From Massilia phyllostachyos (GTDB taxonomy: Bacteria > Pseudomonadota > Gammaproteobacteria > Burkholderiales > Burkholderiaceae_D), in the NCBI RefSeq assembly GCF_021044825.1, contig NZ_JAJNOC010000001.1:186001-250000 (forward strand): a DNA stretch of 64,000 nt, read 5' to 3'. Shown here piece after piece: positions 38,256 to 48,431 of this stretch; positions within the stretch are counted from its first letter, which is position 1; each line of letters starts with the position of its first letter. A model generated the notes under the pieces. It worked only from the letters and a program-made list of their open reading frames with translations, searched no databases and was not told the origin of the DNA. The position numbers and the translations under genes were made by a program.

Positions 38256-39020
38256 CTACGTGCCCGACGATGACGCGCTCGCCCTGGACTGCTTCTCGTC
38301 CCGGAAGCGGACATACAGTGTTGCCGCACCAATTCCTTCGCTGGAACTGACGGTCTTCAGTTCCAGGAATGCCTGCGCGCGCATCAGTCCGCTCAATTTC
38401 GCGTAGCCGTAGTTGCGGGCATCGAAGTCCGGATTGGTCTTCGTGATCAGGGCACCCACGCCGGATAGTGGGGCCCAGCCATCGTCGCGCATCGCGGCGG
38501 TGACGGCATCTTTCAGGATGCTTTCCAGCTGCTTGCTTCCTGCCGTCTCGACCGGCGCAGTGGGCGCGGGCGACGTGGCTGCGCGCAGGATCTCGGTGTA
38601 CACGAACTTGTCGCAGGCGACGACGAAGGGCGGCGGCGTCTTCTGCTCGCCGAAGCCGTACACCACCAGCCCGGATTCGCGGATCCGGGTTGCCAGCCGC
38701 GTGAAATCGCTGTCGGACGACACCAGACAGAAGCCGTCCACGCGGCCCGAATGCAGCAAGTCCATCGCATCGATGATGAGCGCGCAATCGGTCGCGTTCT
38801 TTCCGCTCGTATAGCTGAACTGCTGGATCGGCTGCAAGGCGTGCTGGTTCAGCGTTTCCTTCCAGCCTCTCAGGTTCGGCGTGGTCCAGTCGCCATAGAC
38901 GCGCTTGACCGTGGCAACGCCGTATTTCGAGACCTCGACCAATAACTCCCGGATGATCGAGGACTGTGCATTATCGGCGTCGATCAGCACCGCTAGGCGG
39001 ACGTTGTGTTGGGTTCCCAT
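38256..39020 (-). CDS. NYN-domain protein with C-terminal OST-HTH/LOTUS-like domain
   Basis: The 254-residue protein has an N-terminal NYN (PIN-like) nuclease domain: LAVLIDADNAQ with catalytic Asp residues, GKNATDCALIIDAMDLL and FCLVSSDSDFTRLATRI. The C-terminal part (about 170-245; DGWAPLSGVGALITKTNPDF, then YGYAKLSGLM) matches the OST-HTH/LOTUS RNA-binding domain. Such proteins are thought to cut or process RNA. AAAGGAG precedes the ATG at 39020, and a leader hairpin overlaps that site. Confidence 0.85.
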   Translation of the reverse strand: MGTQHNVRLAVLIDADNAQSSIIRELLVEVSKYGVATVKRVYGDWTTPNLRGWKETLNQHALQPIQQFSYTSGKNATDCALIIDAMDLLHSGRVDGFCLVSSDSDFTRLATRIRESGLVVYGFGEQKTPPPFVVACDKFVYTEILRAATSPAPTAPVETAGSKQLESILKDAVTAAMRDDGWAPLSGVGALITKTNPDFDARNYGYAKLSGLMRAQAFLELKTVSSSEGIGAATLYVRFRDEKQSRASASSSGT

Positions 39021-39033
39021 GAAGCGCAGTCTC

Positions 39034-39060
39034 CTTTCGCAGCATCAGTATCTGCGAAAG
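39034..39060 (-). promoter_or_regulatory. Leader hairpin overlapping the NYN gene's ribosome binding site
   Basis: CTTTCGCAG (39034-39042) and CTGCGAAAG (39052-39060) form a perfect 9-bp inverted repeat with a 9-base loop. On the minus strand the 3' arm ends in GCGAAAG, which overlaps AAAGGAG, the likely ribosome binding site of the NYN gene. Folding would partly hide the site. Regulation by the NYN protein itself is speculative. Confidence 0.45.
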
Positions 39061-39211
39061 TGCTTATCCGCAGGACGGAGCCAAGGAAATTATCCCAGTC
39101 GAATACGCCGAGATGGCCGCGGGACGAACACCGAGGATTTCCGTTCTATGGCAAAGTAGCCAACGTTCCGCATCCGCGAACGCGACCACAACAACACAGG
39201 AGGAAAGTCCA

Positions 39212-39640
39212 ATGAGCATCGACAAAGTGCTGTACCGCGCCCAGGCCACGTCGCAAGGCGGCCGTGAAGGCAGCTCGAAAAGTTCCGACGGCGTCCTGGA
39301 CCTGCAACTGAGCACCCCGAAGGAACTCGGCGGTGGCGGCGGCCCCGGCACCAATCCCGAGCAGCTGTTCGCGGCCGGCTATTCGGCCTGCTTCCTGGGG
39401 GCGCTGAAATTCGTGGCGAGCCAGGCCAAGGTGACGCTGCCGCAAGACCTGACCGTGACCGGCGACGTCGGCATCGGCCAGATCCCGACCGGCTTCGGCA
39501 TCGAGGTCGACCTCACGGTCAACGGCCCCGGCATGGACCAGCAGCAGCTGCAGGAACTGGTCGACAAGGCCCACATCGTCTGCCCCTACTCGAACGCCAC
39601 CCGCAACAACATCGACGTGCGTCTGCGCGTGACGACCTGA
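39212..39640 (+). CDS. ohr: Organic hydroperoxide resistance protein Ohr
   Basis: The 142-residue protein has the Ohr variant of the OsmC fold: [18 protein letters not shown] with the peroxidatic Cys and [11 protein letters not shown] with the resolving Cys. It begins with [15 protein letters not shown], typical of Ohr. AGGAGGAAAG gives a strong ribosome binding site for the ATG at 39212. No ohrR regulator gene is adjacent, although these genes are often paired. Confidence 0.95.
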   Translation: MSIDKVLYRAQATSQGGREGSSKSSDGVLDLQLSTPKELGGGGGPGTNPEQLFAAGYSACFLGALKFVASQAKVTLPQDLTVTGDVGIGQIPTGFGIEVDLTVNGPGMDQQQLQELVDKAHIVCPYSNATRNNIDVRLRVTT

Positions 39641-39727
39641 GCTGACCCGCTGTTGTAAGCCTTCCACATGCGTGGCGGAAGGGGAGGCCAATCTATAATA
39701 GTGCCTCCCTTTTCACCATCGTCGCTC

Positions 39728-40858
39728 ATGCCATTCAGAAAAGAACCGCCTTTCACCCACGGTACCGTTCCCGGCAACGCCATCGTGCTGGTCAACCTCG
39801 GTACCCCGGACGAGCCCAGCCGCAAGGCGGTGCGCCGTTACCTGAAGCAGTTCCTTTCCGATCCGCGCGTGGTCGAGATTCCGTCGAAGGTGTGGTGGTT
39901 CATCCTGCACCTGTTCATCCTGCCTTTCCGCTCGGGCAAGTCGGCCGCGAAGTACCGCACCATCTGGACCAGGGACGGCTCGCCGCTGAAGGTGTTCACT
40001 TCCAGGCAAGCGACGCTGCTGGGCAAGCAGCTGGCGGAGCGCGAGCACGAGAACGTGAAGGTAGTGATGGCGATGCGCTACGGCTCGCCGTCGCTGCCCG
40101 AGGTGCTGGACCAGCTGAAAGCCGAACACGTCGAGCGCATCGTCGTGCTGCCGGCCTATCCGCAGTATTCCGGCACCACCACGGCCTCGATCTGGGACGC
40201 CGTCTACGCCCACTTCGGCAAGGTGCGCAACGTTCCCGAGCTGCGCCTGGTGAAGCACTACCACGACCACGAGGGCTACATCGAGGCGCTGCGCGAGCGC
40301 GTCGAATCGTATTGGGAAACCCACGGCCGCGGCCAGAAGCTGGTGATGAGCTTCCACGGCGTGCCGAAGCGCACCCTGATGCTGGGCGACCCCTATTTCT
40401 GCGAATGCCACAAGACCGCGCGCCTGCTGGCGGTGGCCCTGGGCATGGGCGCCGACGAGTACGTCGTCACCTTCCAGTCGCGCTTCGGCAAGGCCGAGTG
40501 GCTGCAGCCGTATACCGCGCCGACGGTGCAGGAACTGGCGCGCCAGGGTCTCGAACGCATCGACGTGATCTGTCCGGGCTTTACCAGCGACTGCCTGGAA
40601 ACCCTGGAAGAAATCAATATGGAAGTGCGGCACGATTTCGAATCTGCCGGCGGCAAGGAATTCCACTACATTCCTTGCCTGAACGATTCGCCGGCCTGGA
40701 TCGCGGGCCTGGCCGAAATCGCCGAACAGCACCTGGTCGGCTGGCCGACCATCCTCAGCCCGGCCCAGCGCGCGGCCCAGAAGCGCGACGCGCTGGTGGG
40801 CGCCCAGTACGCGGCCCAGCTGGGCGCGGAAGCCGGTGTTGCCGACCTGTTAAAATAA
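39728..40858 (+). CDS. hemH: Ferrochelatase
   Basis: The 376-residue protein matches HemH: NAIVLVNLGTPDEPS at the N-terminus, AMRYGSPSL, the catalytic His in MSFHGVPKRTL and CPGFTSDCLETLEEI. It inserts Fe2+ into protoporphyrin IX to make heme. The ATG at 39728 is chosen because it precedes the conserved start; a TATAAT at 39694-39699 may be its -10. Its place just before grpE-dnaK-dnaJ matches the order in related betaproteobacteria. Confidence 0.96.
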   Translation: MPFRKEPPFTHGTVPGNAIVLVNLGTPDEPSRKAVRRYLKQFLSDPRVVEIPSKVWWFILHLFILPFRSGKSAAKYRTIWTRDGSPLKVFTSRQATLLGKQLAEREHENVKVVMAMRYGSPSLPEVLDQLKAEHVERIVVLPAYPQYSGTTTASIWDAVYAHFGKVRNVPELRLVKHYHDHEGYIEALRERVESYWETHGRGQKLVMSFHGVPKRTLMLGDPYFCECHKTARLLAVALGMGADEYVVTFQSRFGKAEWLQPYTAPTVQELARQGLERIDVICPGFTSDCLETLEEINMEVRHDFESAGGKEFHYIPCLNDSPAWIAGLAEIAEQHLVGWPTILSPAQRAAQKRDALVGAQYAAQLGAEAGVADLLK

Positions 40859-40884
40859 ACGGTTGCCCGACGGCGTCGCCGCCA

Positions 40885-40986
40885 TCACGAATGCCACGGC
40901 GACGCACTGATCCCGACGTAGCACAGCCACGCGAGCACCGCGATGGTATAGAGCACGACAGCACTACTGATCAGTTGAAGTCTCAT
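40885..40986 (-). CDS. 33-residue single-pass membrane small ORF
   Basis: The minus-strand frame encodes MRLQLISSAVVLYTIAVLAW and then LCYVGISASPWHS, one hydrophobic helix. AAGGAAACC upstream gives a good ribosome binding site at the right spacing. It lies alone between hemH and grpE. It may be a genuine small protein, but the support is only the site and the hydrophobicity. Confidence 0.4.
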   Translation of the reverse strand: MRLQLISSAVVLYTIAVLAWLCYVGISASPWHS

Positions 40987-41129
40987 GATGGTTTCCTTGA
41001 AGCCAGCGATCAGCTTGTCGCAAGCTTGACAAGAAGGTTAAGACTTTTCTCAGGGAAATGATTCAGGTAAACCGTAAATCTTGTAACAAATGATTTCTAC
41101 TTTTTCAGCATGGTATCTCTGCAATACCC

Positions 41130-41157
41130 CTTGAAAATGTAGGAGATCGCCCCATCT
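41130..41157 (+). promoter_or_regulatory. Sigma32 heat-shock promoter of grpE
   Basis: CTTGAAA (41130-41136) and CCCCATCT (41150-41157) are 13 bases apart, an essentially perfect sigma32 promoter. It lies 68 bases before the grpE start, so heat shock should induce the grpE-dnaK-dnaJ group. No CIRCE element is visible. Confidence 0.9.
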
Positions 41158-41225
41158 GGTTGCCTGTGTGTCAGGCAGGACACGTTGTATATTCAGCCAA
41201 GTCCTTGATTCTAGGAGTTTTTTCG

Positions 41226-41816
41226 ATGCAAGACCAAGAAAACCAAGAGGTGTCCCAGCAGCAGTCGCAGGCCGATGCCGCTGCTGCCGCCAATGAAGCC
41301 GCCCAGGCGAGCGCAGGCCAGGCCGGTGTGCCGCCGAGCGCCGACGCAGCCATGCAGTCGGACCTGGAAGCACAGCTGAGCGCCACCGAAGCCAAGCTGG
41401 CCGAAACCCATGACGCCTTCATGCGCGCCAAGGCCGACGCGGAAAACATCCGCCGCCGCGCCCAGGAAGATGTCAGCAAAGCCCATAAATTCGCCATCGA
41501 AAGCTTCGCCGAGGCCATGGTGCCGGTGCGCGACAGCCTGGAAATGGCGCTGAAGGTCGAAACCCAGACCGTGGAAGCGATGCGCGAAGGCGTCGAGATG
41601 ACGCTCAAGCAGCTCGCCGCCGCGTTCGAGAAGAACCGCCTGGTCGAAGTGATGCCGCAGGCGGGCGAGAAGCTGGACCCGAACAAGCACCAGGCCGTGG
41701 CCGTGGTGCCGTCCGAGCAGGAGGCCAATACCGTGGTCACCGTGCTGCAGAAGGGCTACATGATTGCCGACCGCCTCTTGCGGCCGGCCATCGTGACGGC
41801 AGCTGCGCCGAAATAA
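41226..41816 (+). CDS. grpE: Nucleotide exchange factor GrpE
   Basis: The 196-residue protein has the GrpE layout: an acidic Gln/Ala-rich N-terminus, a long helical coiled coil ([20 protein letters not shown]) and a C-terminal beta domain ([31 protein letters not shown]). It releases ADP from DnaK. AGGAG at 41214-41218 sits before the ATG at 41226. It is read from the sigma32 promoter upstream and is followed by dnaK after 109 bases. Confidence 0.96.
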   Translation: MQDQENQEVSQQQSQADAAAAANEAAQASAGQAGVPPSADAAMQSDLEAQLSATEAKLAETHDAFMRAKADAENIRRRAQEDVSKAHKFAIESFAEAMVPVRDSLEMALKVETQTVEAMREGVEMTLKQLAAAFEKNRLVEVMPQAGEKLDPNKHQAVAVVPSEQEANTVVTVLQKGYMIADRLLRPAIVTAAAPK

Positions 41817-41854
41817 GTACTGACGGCGCGCTGACCGGGGCTGATGAGCGGCCC

Positions 41855-41882
41855 CTTGAAAGCACGCAGTTTTTCCCAATAT
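41855..41882 (+). promoter_or_regulatory. Possible second sigma32 promoter before dnaK
   Basis: CTTGAAA (41855-41861) is followed 12 bases later by TCCCAATAT (41874-41882), an imperfect match to the sigma32 -10 (CCCCATNT). It lies in the grpE-dnaK gap, 43 bases before the dnaK start, and could boost dnaK separately from grpE. Confidence 0.55.
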
Positions 41883-41925
41883 TCGAATCCATCCGAAACT
41901 ACTGTATTTAAAAGGAAAACAAATC

Positions 41926-43866
<1,941 letters not shown>

Positions 43867-43904
43867 TCTCCGGCGGCGCGGGTTGCGAGACCCGCTCCGC
43901 AGCA

Positions 43905-43954
43905 CGGAACCACCGAGCCGCTGCGAACGAATGGTTCCCCGGCTCGGTTTTTTT
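43905..43954 (+). terminator. Intrinsic terminator after dnaK
   Basis: ACCGAGCCG (43912-43920) pairs with CGGCTCGGT (43940-43948), followed by a T-run to 43954. A second pairing (GGAACCA with TGGTTCC) can form in the same region. It lies between dnaK and dnaJ, so dnaJ probably depends on read-through or its own promoter. Confidence 0.85.
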
Positions 43955-43998
43955 GCATAAGACCGTTTCACAGAATTTAAACAAGCAAGGTGCCGCCA

Positions 43999-45129
43999 AT
44001 GGCAAAGCGTGATTTTTACGAGATCCTCGGGGTCGCGAAGAATGCGTCGGAAGACGACATCAAGAAGTCGTACCGCAAGCTCGCGATGAAGTACCACCCC
44101 GACCGCAACCCGGACAACAAGGAAGCGGAGGAGAAGTTCAAGGAGGTCAAGGAAGCCTACGAGATGCTGACCAATCCGGAGAAGCGCGAGGCCTATGACC
44201 GCTACGGTCATGCCGGCGTCGATCCGAACATGGGCGGCGGCGGAGGCTTCGGCGGCGGCGCCGGCGGTTTCGGCGACGCCTTCGGCGACATCTTCGGCGA
44301 CATCTTCGGCGGCGGCCGCGGCGGACGCAACGCCGGCCCGCAGGTCTACCGCGGCGCCGACCTGCGCTACAACCTCGAGATCACGCTGGAACAGGCGGCC
44401 AACGGCTACGAGACCACCATCCGCGTGCCGAGCTGGGACAAGTGCGACACCTGCCACGGCAGCGGCGCCAAGCCAGGCACGCAACCGGTCACCTGCACCA
44501 CCTGCGCCGGCCATGGCCAGGTGCGCATGCAGCAGGGCTTCTTCAGCATCCAGCAGACCTGCCCGAAGTGCCATGGCAGCGGCAAGATCATCCCGGAACC
44601 GTGCGCGGCCTGCGGCGGCGCCGGACGCATCAAGCGCAACAAGACGCTGGAAGTGAAGATCCCGGCCGGCATCGACAACGGCATGCGCATCCGCTCGACC
44701 GGCAACGGCGAGCCGGGCACGAACGGCGGACCGTCGGGCGACCTGTATGTGGAAATCCACATCAAGCCGCACGCCGTATTCCAGCGCGAAGGCGACGACC
44801 TGCACTGCGAGATGCCGATCTCGTTCGCCAAGGCCGCGCTGGGCGGCGAAATCGAGGTGCCTACGCTCACCGGCAAGGTCTCGTTCACGGTGCCCGAAGG
44901 CACCCAGACCGGCAAGACTTTCCGTCTCAAGGGCAAGGGCATCAAGGGCGTCCGCTCGGGTTATACCGGCGACCTGTTCTGCCACGTGGTGGTCGAGACC
45001 CCGGTCAAGCTGACCGACAAGCAGAAAGACCTGCTGCGCGAGTTCGACCGCTCGACCAACGAGGGTGGCGCGAAGCATAGCCCGCAGAGCAAAGGGTGGA
45101 TGGACAAGGTCAAGGACTTCTTCGAATAA
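43999..45129 (+). CDS. dnaJ: Molecular chaperone DnaJ (Hsp40)
   Basis: The 376-residue protein has a J-domain with HPD ([16 protein letters not shown]), a Gly/Phe linker ([19 protein letters not shown]), four CxxCxGxG zinc repeats ([32 protein letters not shown]) and a C-terminal substrate domain. It delivers substrates to DnaK and stimulates its ATPase. The ATG at 43999 is used; a GTG nine bases earlier is in frame. A strong terminator follows. Confidence 0.97.
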   Translation: MAKRDFYEILGVAKNASEDDIKKSYRKLAMKYHPDRNPDNKEAEEKFKEVKEAYEMLTNPEKREAYDRYGHAGVDPNMGGGGGFGGGAGGFGDAFGDIFGDIFGGGRGGRNAGPQVYRGADLRYNLEITLEQAANGYETTIRVPSWDKCDTCHGSGAKPGTQPVTCTTCAGHGQVRMQQGFFSIQQTCPKCHGSGKIIPEPCAACGGAGRIKRNKTLEVKIPAGIDNGMRIRSTGNGEPGTNGGPSGDLYVEIHIKPHAVFQREGDDLHCEMPISFAKAALGGEIEVPTLTGKVSFTVPEGTQTGKTFRLKGKGIKGVRSGYTGDLFCHVVVETPVKLTDKQKDLLREFDRSTNEGGAKHSPQSKGWMDKVKDFFE

Positions 45130-45144
45130 GAAGCCGATCGAGGA

Positions 45145-45179
45145 ACCGCCGACGGCAAATGCCCTCGGCGGTTTTTTTT
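45145..45179 (+). terminator. Intrinsic terminator after dnaJ
   Basis: ACCGCCGA (45145-45152) pairs with TCGGCGGT (45165-45172) and is followed by an 8-base T-run (45172-45179). It ends the heat-shock gene group. Confidence 0.92.
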
Positions 45180-45231
45180 CGTCCGGCTGGTATACTTTGC
45201 CTATTCAGTACGCATCACACAGGGAGAAAAA

Positions 45232-45927
45232 TTGGATAACAAGACAACGGGCGTCACCGCCGAAGACCTTTTCGCTCGCAACCGCAAATGGGCCGCCTCC
45301 ATGGTGGCCGAAGACCCGAACTTCTTCAAAGCGCTGTCGGAACAGCAGGCGCCGGAATACCTGTGGATCGGCTGCTCGGACAGCCGCGTGCCCGCGAATG
45401 AATTGCTGGGCATGGCGCCGGGCGAACTGTTCGTGCACCGGAACATCGCCAACGTGATCGCCCACTCCGACCTGAACGCCCTCTCCGTGCTGCAGTTCGC
45501 GATCGACGTCCTGAAGGTCAAGCACATTATCCTGTGCGGCCACTACGGCTGCTCGGGCGTGGGCGCCGCGCTGACCGGCGCCCGCGTGGGCCTGGCCGAC
45601 AACTGGCTGGGACACGTCCGCGACGTCCGCGACAAGCACGGTAAATACCTCGGCAACGTGGTCGGCCGCCAGGCCGTCAACCGCCTGGTCGAACTGAACG
45701 TGGCCGAGCAGGTGATCAACGTGGCGCAAACGACCATCGTGCGCGACGCCTGGGAACGCGGCCAGCCGCTGACCATCCACAGCTGGGTCTACGGCGTGCA
45801 CGACGGCTTGCTGCGCGACCTCGGCATCACGGTCAGCTCGTTTGAAGAGATCGCGCCGAAGCAGGCGCGCGTGCTGGAAGGCTACCTCGACGGCGACAAG
45901 GTCCGTGACGAACGCCGCGGACAGTGA
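45232..45927 (+). CDS. can: Beta-class carbonic anhydrase
   Basis: The 231-residue protein has the zinc residues of beta carbonic anhydrases: CSDSRVPA (Cys and the Asp/Arg pair), HRNIANV and CGHYGCSGV (His and second Cys). It interconverts CO2 and bicarbonate. The frame starts with TTG at 45232; AGGGAG at 45221-45226 is well placed for it and no better start fits. An extended -10 (TGGTATACT, with TATACT at 45191-45196) lies just upstream. The next gene overlaps its end. Confidence 0.95.
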   Translation: MDNKTTGVTAEDLFARNRKWAASMVAEDPNFFKALSEQQAPEYLWIGCSDSRVPANELLGMAPGELFVHRNIANVIAHSDLNALSVLQFAIDVLKVKHIILCGHYGCSGVGAALTGARVGLADNWLGHVRDVRDKHGKYLGNVVGRQAVNRLVELNVAEQVINVAQTTIVRDAWERGQPLTIHSWVYGVHDGLLRDLGITVSSFEEIAPKQARVLEGYLDGDKVRDERRGQ

Positions 45928-46273
45928 CTTGAACCGCCTGCGCGCGCTCGTGCGCACGTTCGTGGACGAGCGCGACTGGGACCAGTTCCACACGCCGAAG
46001 AACCTGGCCTCGGCCCTGACCGTGGAGGCGGCCGAGTTGCTGGAGCACTTCCAGTGGCTGCAGCATGGCGGCCCTGAAGAACTGGGCGACGCCAAGCTGC
46101 GTGAGGTGCGCCACGAGATGGCCGACGTGCTGGTCTACCTGGTGCGCCTGGCCGACAAGCTCGATGTCGACCTGTTCGCCGCGGTGGAAGAGAAGATGGT
46201 GCTCAACCGCGCCAAGTACCCGGCCGAGCAGGTGCGCGGCGACTCGCGCAAGTACTACGAGTACAAGAAGTAG
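45905..46273 (+). CDS. MazG-like nucleotide pyrophosphohydrolase
   Basis: The protein of about 122 residues has the MazG/dCTPase helical motifs: ALTVEAAELLEHFQWL and RHEMADVLVYLVRLADKLDVD, with the metal-binding Glu and Asp positions. It probably hydrolyses (d)NTPs to monophosphates to clean the nucleotide pool. The start is uncertain. I use the GTG at 45905, which overlaps the carbonic anhydrase stop; a TTG at 45929 behind GGACAG is an alternative. It is probably co-transcribed with can. Confidence 0.82.
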   Translation: MTNAADSDLNRLRALVRTFVDERDWDQFHTPKNLASALTVEAAELLEHFQWLQHGGPEELGDAKLREVRHEMADVLVYLVRLADKLDVDLFAAVEEKMVLNRAKYPAEQVRGDSRKYYEYKK

Positions 46274-46275
46274 CT

Positions 46276-47883
46276 TCAGGCCAGCGCCAGGGCGCGGACC
46301 TCGGAGGTTTCCTGCCGCCAGCCGCCGCGTCCCTGCGCCGTCCCCTCCAGCCGGAACACGCTGACCGCTTCCGCCAGCCGCGCCGACTGCTCCTGCAGCG
46401 ACTGCGCCGCGGCTGCCGCTTCTTCCACCAGCGCCGCGTTCTGCTGCGTCACGGTGTCCATCTCGGCAACCGCGCCGTTGATCTGCTCGATCCCGGTTTC
46501 CTGTTCGCGGCTGGCCATGGTGATCTCGCCCATGATGTCGGTCACGCGCGCCACGCTGCGCACGATCTCGTCCATCGTCGCGCCGGCCTGCTCGACCTGG
46601 CGGCTGCCCGCGCCGACGTTCGCCACCGAGGCGTCGATCAGGCCCTTGATCTCCTTGGCCGCATTGGCCGAGCGCTGCGCCAGGGTGCGCACTTCGGAGG
46701 CCACCACGGCGAAGCCGCGGCCCTGTTCGCCGGCGCGCGCCGCCTCCACCGCCGCGTTCAGCGCCAGGATGTTGGTCTGGAAGGCGATGCTGTCGATCAC
46801 GCCGATGATGTCGACGATCTTGTCCGCCGATGCGCGGATCGCGCCCATGGTCGTGGTCACGCCCGCGATCACCTCGCCGCCGCGCTCGGCCACGTGGGAG
46901 GCCTGCAGCGCCAGCTGGTTGGCCTGGCGCGCGTTCTCGGCGTTCTGGCGCACGGTGCTGGTCAGTTCCTCCATCGACGATGCGGTTTCCTCGAGCGAGC
47001 CGGCCTGCTGCTCGGTGCGGCTCGAGAGATCGAGGTTGCCGGTGGCGATCTCGCTTGACGCGGTGGCGATGGTCTCGGCGCCGCCGCGCACCTCGCCGAC
47101 GATGGCGCGCAGGCTGGCGTTCATGTCGCGCAGGGCGCCCAGCAGCTGGCCGGTCTCGTCCTTCGATTCGGCCGCGATGACGCTGCTCAGGTCACCGGCG
47201 GCGACGGTGCGCGCCACCTCGACCGCACGGCGCAGCGGACGGGTGATCGAGCGCGTCACCAGCACGGTCGAGGCGCAAGCGATCAGCAGGGCCACCGTGC
47301 ACAGCACGCCCAGCAGCAGCTGGCCTCGATGGCTCTCGGCGGCGATCGCGGCTTCCATCTTGCCGGCCTGCTCGCGCTCGTGTCCGGCCAGGGCGGCCAG
47401 GCCCGTGTCGTAGGCGCCGAGGGCGGTGGCCAGGCGCGCCTTGCCGTCCGCGATCGCGGCCGCGTCGCCGGCGGCATCGGCCGCCAGCAAGGCCTTGCGC
47501 ACCTCGCTGTACTGCGCGCGCGTGGCCAGGATAGTCGCCAGCAGCGTCTTGCCGGCGTTGCTGGTCACGGTCCGGTCCAATTCCTTCATGATGACCGAAA
47601 TGCGCTCGCTGGTCTGGCGCATGCCGGCTTCCGCCGCGCTGCGCTCGGCCGCATCTTCGGTGGCCAGCGCCAGCGCAGTGCGGTTCGCGTTCAGCACGAT
47701 CGCGCTGCGCCATTCGGTCACCAGGCGCTCCTTCGGAATGGCGTCGTGCAGGATGCGCTGGCTCGCGGCATCGAAGTCGCGCAGCAGCCAGGCGCCGGCG
47801 CCGGTGAGCAGGATCATCAGGACCAGCAGCAGGCCATAGCTCGCGCCGAGGCGGGCGCCGATGCGCAGGTTGGATACGTTCAT
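46276..47883 (-). CDS. Methyl-accepting chemotaxis protein
   Basis: The 535-residue protein has a first membrane helix (about residues 12-35), a periplasmic helical sensor of the 4HB type, a second helix (about 190-215), a HAMP domain ([20 protein letters not shown]) and a cytoplasmic signalling domain with the conserved tip [20 protein letters not shown]. No C-terminal CheR pentapeptide is present. It should couple an unknown ligand to the CheA/CheW system. The ATG at 47883 (MNVSNLRIG) is preferred to an upstream start at 47910. No che genes are nearby. Confidence 0.93.
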   Translation of the reverse strand: MNVSNLRIGARLGASYGLLLVLMILLTGAGAWLLRDFDAASQRILHDAIPKERLVTEWRSAIVLNANRTALALATEDAAERSAAEAGMRQTSERISVIMKELDRTVTSNAGKTLLATILATRAQYSEVRKALLAADAAGDAAAIADGKARLATALGAYDTGLAALAGHEREQAGKMEAAIAAESHRGQLLLGVLCTVALLIACASTVLVTRSITRPLRRAVEVARTVAAGDLSSVIAAESKDETGQLLGALRDMNASLRAIVGEVRGGAETIATASSEIATGNLDLSSRTEQQAGSLEETASSMEELTSTVRQNAENARQANQLALQASHVAERGGEVIAGVTTTMGAIRASADKIVDIIGVIDSIAFQTNILALNAAVEAARAGEQGRGFAVVASEVRTLAQRSANAAKEIKGLIDASVANVGAGSRQVEQAGATMDEIVRSVARVTDIMGEITMASREQETGIEQINGAVAEMDTVTQQNAALVEEAAAAAQSLQEQSARLAEAVSVFRLEGTAQGRGGWRQETSEVRALALA

Positions 47884-48043
47884 CTTCTTGTTCTTCCCAG
47901 TGAGGTACACGATGCTTCATGCGCTACGGTTGGTAGCGCGAAAGCGTTAACTAGCCGGGAAAAATTGTAGAAGGATTTTCAATGCGATTGAAAGAAATAT
48001 ATTAACCTGTGGAAACTGAACAACGACACCGTGGTCTCAATCC

Positions 48044-48307
48044 TCAACTGTCCAACTGGGCGATCGCCGGCTCCGGCCCGAGTTTCGGCTGGCCTTCGAC
48101 GTAGCGCGACCTGGCCTGCGCCGCCGTCTCGATGCTGCGCACCATGTCGCGGATCGTCTTCGTGATCCATTCCTCGGGCGTGCCGACCAGGCGGCTGGCG
48201 AGGATCTGGTACATCTCGACCGTGGTGTTCTTCTGCGCGAGGTAGCTGTTGGTGCTGCCACAGGCGGCGAGCAGGGCCAGCGGGAAGAGAAAGGCGAGCT
48301 TGTTCAT
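48044..48307 (-). CDS. Small putative lipoprotein
   Basis: The 87-residue protein has a lipoprotein signal peptide with lipobox LLAAC (MNKLAFLFPLALLAACGSTNS), so Cys17 should be acylated. The mature part is short and helical, with no known domain. AAAGGGAC precedes the ATG at 48307. A longer frame upstream lacks a sensible start. Function unknown. Confidence 0.75.
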   Translation of the reverse strand: MNKLAFLFPLALLAACGSTNSYLAQKNTTVEMYQILASRLVGTPEEWITKTIRDMVRSIETAAQARSRYVEGQPKLGPEPAIAQLDS

Positions 48308-48431
48308 GGTGTCCCTTTCGTGGAGCGGTTCGAATGGGACGGATTGTAGGAAGCGACGCCGCCGGCGCACAGGTCTGCTGCGACCGGCGCGCCGAATCGC
48401 GGAATGGATGCGGCGTTTCGGGGAATGGGAC

